Source: an uncultured Coriobacteriaceae bacterium
GTDB lineage: Bacteria > Actinomycetota > Coriobacteriia > Coriobacteriales > Eggerthellaceae
DNA: 5,214 nt
Assembly: GCA_946623915.1 (NCBI GenBank)
Contig: CAMORQ010000163.1
Span: 1 to 5,214, forward strand
Direction: 5' to 3'
A program made the translations under genes and the position numbers. Under the pieces are notes generated by a model. It did no database searches, had not been told where the DNA came from, and was given only the letters and a program-made list of their open reading frames with translations. This document shows, one piece after another, positions 1 through 5,214 of the stretch (position 1 is the stretch's first letter; each line of letters starts with the position of its first letter).

Positions 1-513
1 GATGTAGCCAGCCTCTTCCGCATCGTCCATGGTCTTCTTGGACGCAGTGATTTCGATGTCAGCATAAGCACCCGCCTCAAGCTCGGCGTTCAGGTCACCT
101 GAAGACAGATATTGCGGATCGAGGAACTGCACGCCAGTCTGCTCGGTGTAGAGCGCACGGACTTCATCCATGGCCTTCGAAAGGCTGTTGGCGGCAAACA
201 CCTGCAAGGTGACATCAGAAGCGGGCTCGCTGCTAGAGCTGCTCGAACTGCTGGAGCTGCTGGAGCTGCCCGATGAAGACGAGCTGGATGATGCACTTGC
301 AGACGTGTCCGCCGATGCGCTTGCGGAAGCGTCGGCACTTGCGGAGGCATCCGCAGATGCGCTCACGGAAGATGCTGCAGCGCTCGCAGAAGCATCGGCG
401 CTTGCCGAAGCACTGGAGCTGCTGGAGCCACCCGAGCACCCAGAGAGCGCGAATGCGCTAACCAGTGTCAGGCACGAGATTAGCGAGATAAGCCACTTTG
501 TATTCTTCTTCAT
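1..513 (-). CDS. modA: ModA-like molybdate ABC transporter substrate-binding lipoprotein (partial, C-terminus beyond left edge)
   Basis: Seen: 171 codons are open from ATG at 513 to the window edge. Residues 1-25 form a lipoprotein signal peptide (charged KKN start, hydrophobic core), and the lipobox LSGC puts the lipidated Cys at 26. Residues 27-95 are a low-complexity Ser/Ala/Asp linker. A binding-protein domain begins near residue 100: VFAANSL (105-111), SSGDL (137-141), then LEAGAYADIEITAS (145-158). These match the ModA family pattern VFAAASL / SSxxL / IEAGAPADxFISA; Ser110 and Ser137 or Ser138 correspond to the Ser residues that bind the oxyanion in E. coli ModA. Known: ModA delivers molybdate (or tungstate) to the ModBC permease for molybdenum-cofactor enzymes. 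Inferred: it is an extracytoplasmic protein anchored to the membrane, and modB/modC probably follow to the left. About 170 residues of the domain are missing. The ligand (molybdate, tungstate or another oxyanion) cannot be settled from this part alone. Confidence 0.85.
   Translation of the reverse strand, partial: MKKNTKWLISLISCLTLVSAFALSGCSGGSSSSSASASADASASAAASSVSASADASASADASASASADTSASASSSSSSSGSSSSSSSSSSSSSEPASDVTLQVFAANSLSKAMDEVRALYTEQTGVQFLDPQYLSSGDLNAELEAGAYADIEITASKKTMDDAEEAGYI
229..435 (-). repeat. Low-complexity Ala/Ser/Asp and poly-Ser linker of the lipoprotein
   Basis: This stretch encodes residues 27-95 between the lipidated Cys and the folded domain. Residues 34-75 (nt 289-414) are built from degenerate SADASA-type units. 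Residues 75-95 are Ser except for Gly82. At the DNA level, nt 232-267 hold four 9-bp units with the codon pattern AGC-TCC-AGC and variants. Because 9 bp is three codons, slippage would change tether length without breaking the frame. Such linkers are common in lipoproteins of Gram-positive bacteria with thick walls; here it probably spaces the binding domain away from the membrane. Confidence 0.85.
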
Positions 514-522
514 CCTAGAACA

Positions 523-533
523 TCCCTTCCCTT
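523..533 (-). promoter_or_regulatory. Ribosome binding site of the ModA-like gene
   Basis: Reading the minus strand, AAGGGAAGGGA ends 9 nt before the ATG at 513. The purine-rich tract AAGGGA (523-528) is a plausible Shine-Dalgarno sequence. It decides the start: an in-frame ATG at 535-537 lies immediately upstream of this tract and would add eight residues (MQGKGCSR) that do not suit a signal peptide, whereas 513 gives the normal MKKN-type start. Confidence 0.65.
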
Positions 534-554
534 GCATAGGACCACATAAATCAG

Positions 555-572
555 AAGGCATTTTCATGCCTT
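555..572 (-). other. Leader hairpin with GAAA tetraloop upstream of the ModA-like gene
   Basis: On the minus strand, AAGGCAT-GAAA-ATGCCTT forms a perfect 7-bp stem closed by a GNRA-type tetraloop. If the predicted promoter is right, the hairpin sits within a few nucleotides of the mRNA 5' end, about 40 nt before the start codon. No U-run follows, so it is not a terminator. A role in message stability is possible but unproven. Confidence 0.4.
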
Positions 573-583
573 TACGGATGCTT

Positions 584-612
584 ATTCTATATCTGAATGT
601 ATATATTTGCAA
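584..612 (-). promoter_or_regulatory. Candidate sigma-70-type promoter of the ModA-like gene
   Basis: On the minus strand, a -35-like TTGCAA (607-612) and a -10-like TAGAAT (584-589) are separated by 17 bp, inside the most AT-rich block of the window. The -10 matches five of six consensus bases and the -35 matches four. Transcription would start near 577 and give a leader of roughly 64 nt. Other -10-like AT stretches lie further upstream (615-640), so the exact start is uncertain. Confidence 0.45.
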
Positions 613-624
613 TCGTATATATTC
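595..624. promoter_or_regulatory. Candidate operator: 30-bp imperfect palindrome over the -35 region
   Basis: Comparing the 30 bp with its own reverse complement gives 22 matching positions, with the pattern GAATnTATA-nnn-TTGCAA-nnn-TATAnATTC. The centre, TTGCAA, is the proposed -35 box. The same stretch contains a direct repeat, GTATATATT, at 599-607 and 615-623 (16-bp period). Dyads of this size with TATA-rich arms ahead of a molybdate transporter recall ModE-type operators, but the match to the E. coli ModE consensus is only loose and the regulator is not identified. AT-rich DNA yields chance palindromes easily, which limits confidence. Confidence 0.4.
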
Positions 625-650
625 TTATTTAAGTATTATCTAAGATGAAC

Positions 651-798
651 CCTGAATATGCGGGCCGACCGCACACATTGCGCCGACTCCTATGCGGCAG
701 GTGCCCTTTACCTACGCCACCTGGACAACAGCACTTTTTTCGGCACGGCAGGATGCGGAGCTCGAACACGCTGTTTCTAGCGAACGCAGGCAATGAAA
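651..798. other. GC-rich non-coding stretch, function not seen
   Basis: This lies between the hairpins after glmM and the AT-rich promoter block. No convincing coding sequence, tRNA or riboswitch class is recognised. It holds small inverted repeats, such as CAGGTG (698-703) with CACCTG (718-723), and a six-T run at 735-740 on the plus strand that is too far from that stem for a standard terminator. It may be spacer, or part of an upstream regulatory region or small RNA. Confidence 0.3.
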
Positions 799-819
799 GC
801 GCGCCCCTAAAGGGCGCGC
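799..819 (-). terminator. Second hairpin downstream of glmM, probable terminator
   Basis: On the minus strand, GCGCGCCC and GGGCGCGC pair as a perfect 8-bp, all-GC stem around the 5-nt loop TTTAG, followed by TTTCATT. It lies 66 nt past the glmM stop. The U-tract is short, so termination may be incomplete or helped by another factor. No T-run follows on the plus strand, which supports the minus-strand reading. Confidence 0.6.
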
Positions 820-851
820 AAATCCGTAGTTGAATGAATGCGTGCGGAAAG

Positions 852-880
852 CTGACAAATGGCTACAACGCCATTGTCAG
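852..880 (-). terminator. First hairpin immediately downstream of glmM, possible terminator
   Basis: On the minus strand, CTGACAATGGC pairs with GCCATTTGTCAG (11 bp with one bulged base) around the loop GTTGTA, followed by CTTTCC. It begins five bases after the glmM stop. The stem is less GC-rich than the second hairpin, and it could also act as a 3'-end stabiliser. A short direct repeat, TTGTCAG (874-880 and 883-889), allows an alternative pairing with 852-859. Confidence 0.45.
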
Positions 881-885
881 GTTTG

Positions 886-2229
886 TCAGGCGAGTGCGGA
901 TTCTACTACTGACGCGATGGCTTGCGCGTGGGCGGTTGCGTCTTCGGCGTTGGCGGCTTCGACCATCACGCGGATAAGCGGTTCGGTGCCCGACGCGCGC
1001 ACAAGCACGCGACCAGTGTCGCCCAGCTCCGCTTCGGCTGCTGCTACGGCTTCGGCGATTTGCGTGTTGTCCTCCCAGCCGTCCTTGCTGGCGACGCGCA
1101 CGTTGACCAGCTCTTGCGGGAACCGCGTCATCACGCTGGCGGCTTCGCGCGCCGTCTTGTCCGCGCGCACCACAGCGGCAAGGAACTGACAGGCCGTCAT
1201 CAGGCCGTCTCCTGTTGAATTGTAGTCAAGCAGAATCATGTGGCCTGACTGCTCGCCGCCGATCGCATAGCCTTTGGCGCGCATCTCTTCGAGCACATAG
1301 CGGTCGCCCACTTTCGTCTGCACCACTTTGATGCCAGCAGCTTCCATGGCCTTCACGAACCCGAGATTGCACATGACCGTGGACACGACGGTATCACCTG
1401 CAAGCACACCGCGCTCCTTCATATCCAGAGCAAGCACGGCCTCTACGAAGTCTCCGTCGATTTCGAACCCATCGGAGGTCATCAGCATCACGCGGTCGGC
1501 GTCTCCATCGTGAGCCACCCCCACGTCGGCTCCGCACTCGCTGATAAGGGCGCGCAGCGGGTCCAAGCAGGTCGACCCGCACTCGACGTTGATGTCGAGG
1601 CCGCTGAAATCTTCGTTGATGGCTGTGACTTTCGCACCAAGCCGCTCGAACGCCATTCGGCTGGTCAGCGCGGAGGCACCATGGCCAGCATCGAGCGCAA
1701 TATGCAGGCCCGAGAAATCCAGACCTTGCGCCTTAACGCTTTCCACTGCATGGTTCACATAGATTTCCACGGCGTCTTTGACCGGAATGGCAACACCTAC
1801 CGCATCTCCCGGAAGCATGCCCTCTTCGCCCGCCTCCAAGCCACCGGCATCCATGAACGCCTCGATTCTGTCTTCCACTTCATCGGGAAGCTTGAAGCCG
1901 TTCGCATCGAAAAGTTTGATGCCGTTGTACTCGGGCGGGTTGTGCGAAGCGGAGATGACGATGCCGCCATCTGCATGCAGTGCGCCAACCAGCAGGGCAA
2001 CGCCCGGCGTCGGGATGATGCCTGCCAGCAGTGCCGTTCCCCCAGCAGACATGACGCCTGCCGCGGCAGCGGATTCCAGCATGTCACCCGACAGGCGCGT
2101 ATCTTTGCCGATAACAATGTTGGGTCCCATGAACGCAACGGCCGCTTGACCTAGCAGGTAAGCCATCTTGTTGGTCAGCTCGACGTTCGCAACGCCGCGA
2201 ACACCATCGGTTCCGAAATACTTTCCCAT
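886..2229 (-). CDS. glmM: Phosphoglucosamine mutase GlmM
   Basis: GlmM converts glucosamine-6-phosphate to glucosamine-1-phosphate, the cytoplasmic step before GlmU makes UDP-GlcNAc for peptidoglycan. Seen: a complete 447-residue protein, the usual family length, with the four alpha-D-phosphohexomutase domains. Residues 5-12 are FGTDGVRG. The active-site loop SASHNP (93-98) puts the catalytic phosphoserine at Ser95. The metal-binding loop DGDADR (241-246) supplies Asp241, Asp243 and Asp245. GGEQSGH (324-330) is the sugar-binding loop, and RASGTEPLIR (411-420) is the C-terminal phosphate-binding loop. FGTDGVRG and SASHNP point to GlmM rather than a phosphomannomutase or phosphoglucomutase. The ATG at 2229 follows a GGGGGAG tract at close spacing, and MGKYFGTDG is the expected N-terminus. 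The gene begins 81 bp after rpoC on the same strand with no clear promoter of its own, so it is probably transcribed by read-through. No key residue is missing. Confidence 0.97.
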   Translation of the reverse strand: MGKYFGTDGVRGVANVELTNKMAYLLGQAAVAFMGPNIVIGKDTRLSGDMLESAAAAGVMSAGGTALLAGIIPTPGVALLVGALHADGGIVISASHNPPEYNGIKLFDANGFKLPDEVEDRIEAFMDAGGLEAGEEGMLPGDAVGVAIPVKDAVEIYVNHAVESVKAQGLDFSGLHIALDAGHGASALTSRMAFERLGAKVTAINEDFSGLDINVECGSTCLDPLRALISECGADVGVAHDGDADRVMLMTSDGFEIDGDFVEAVLALDMKERGVLAGDTVVSTVMCNLGFVKAMEAAGIKVVQTKVGDRYVLEEMRAKGYAIGGEQSGHMILLDYNSTGDGLMTACQFLAAVVRADKTAREAASVMTRFPQELVNVRVASKDGWEDNTQIAEAVAAAEAELGDTGRVLVRASGTEPLIRVMVEAANAEDATAHAQAIASVVESALA

Positions 2230-2270
2230 CGTCTCCCCCGTTTCGTGTGATGTCGTATGCTGGATGAAAG

Positions 2271-2296
2271 AAGGGCGCCGTGCAACCGGCGCCCTT
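2271..2296 (-). terminator. Hairpin between rpoC and glmM, probable partial terminator
   Basis: On the minus strand, AAGGGCGCCG and CGGCGCCCTT form a perfect 10-bp stem with the 6-nt loop GTTGCA, 14 nt after the rpoC stop, followed by CTTTCATCC. Stem strength fits an intrinsic terminator, but the U-tract is only three bases. Only 41 bp separate it from glmM and no good promoter is visible there, so it may attenuate rather than end transcription, giving less glmM than rpoC message. Confidence 0.6.
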
Positions 2297-2310
2297 GCAA
2301 CATGCGCGAC

Positions 2311-5214
<2,904 letters not shown>

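Noticed and set aside
229..435. CRISPR-like or tandem-repeat array
   Set aside because: The repeats are short, degenerate, without spacers, and coding: they translate to a lipoprotein linker in frame with its signal peptide and domain.
535..537. Upstream in-frame ATG for the lipoprotein
   Set aside because: It would place the likely ribosome binding site inside the coding sequence and add MQGKGCSR before an otherwise normal signal peptide.
170..643. Plus-strand reading frame rich in LLELLE and ALAEAS repeats
   Set aside because: It is the antisense of the Ser/Ala/Asp linker of the lipoprotein, and its repeats are the mirror of the linker codons. It also runs through the promoter block and has no homology that I recognise.
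698..740. Plus-strand terminator from the CAGGTG/CACCTG stem and the T-run
   Set aside because: The stem is only 6 bp with a 14-nt loop, the T-run starts 11 nt after it, and there is no plus-strand gene to end.
645..833. Plus-strand 62-residue reading frame in the intergenic gap
   Set aside because: It runs through the hairpin at 799-819, has no clear ribosome binding site, and its composition shows no recognisable domain or membrane segment.
1510..2154. Plus-strand 214-residue reading frame opposite glmM
   Set aside because: It is wholly antisense to a well-conserved gene, with a His/Arg/Cys-rich composition typical of shadow frames in GC-rich DNA.

Overview
The window fits the Coriobacteriia, most likely the Eggerthellaceae (relatives of Slackia, Eggerthella or Denitrobacterium). 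The evidence is GC-rich coding sequence, a beta' subunit lacking the large trigger-loop insertion of E. coli, rpoC followed directly by glmM, and a substrate-binding lipoprotein with a long Ala/Ser/Asp linker. The placement is an inference from sequence style; no marker comparison was run.

All three genes are on the minus strand, so transcription runs from right to left. At the right (2311-5214) is the 3' two thirds of rpoC, encoding RNA polymerase beta' from just before the catalytic NADFDGD motif to the stop. Its 5' end lies beyond the window. An 81-bp gap (2230-2310) holds a perfect 10-bp GC-rich hairpin, and then comes complete glmM (886-2229), phosphoglucosamine mutase of the UDP-GlcNAc/peptidoglycan precursor pathway. 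Two hairpins follow glmM (852-880 and 799-819). The 372-bp gap 514-885 contains these hairpins, a GC-rich stretch with no assigned role (651-798), and a very AT-rich block (about 581-640, 80% A+T by count) with a candidate promoter and a 30-bp imperfect palindrome. At the left (1-513) is the start of a ModA-like molybdate-binding lipoprotein, cut off by the window edge.

Functionally, rpoC-glmM looks like a housekeeping transcription unit with an internal, probably partial, terminator. The ModA-like gene looks like a separate unit with its own promoter, possibly metal- or oxyanion-regulated.

The most notable feature is in rpoC. After the normal end of beta' (IPAGTG...RYR) the protein continues for about 240 residues. 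This extension carries a helix-hairpin-helix domain that closely resembles the C-terminal DNA-binding domain of the RNA polymerase alpha subunit and retains most of the DNA-contact positions known from E. coli alpha, followed by an acidic tail. This may be an extra promoter- or DNA-contacting module built into beta'.
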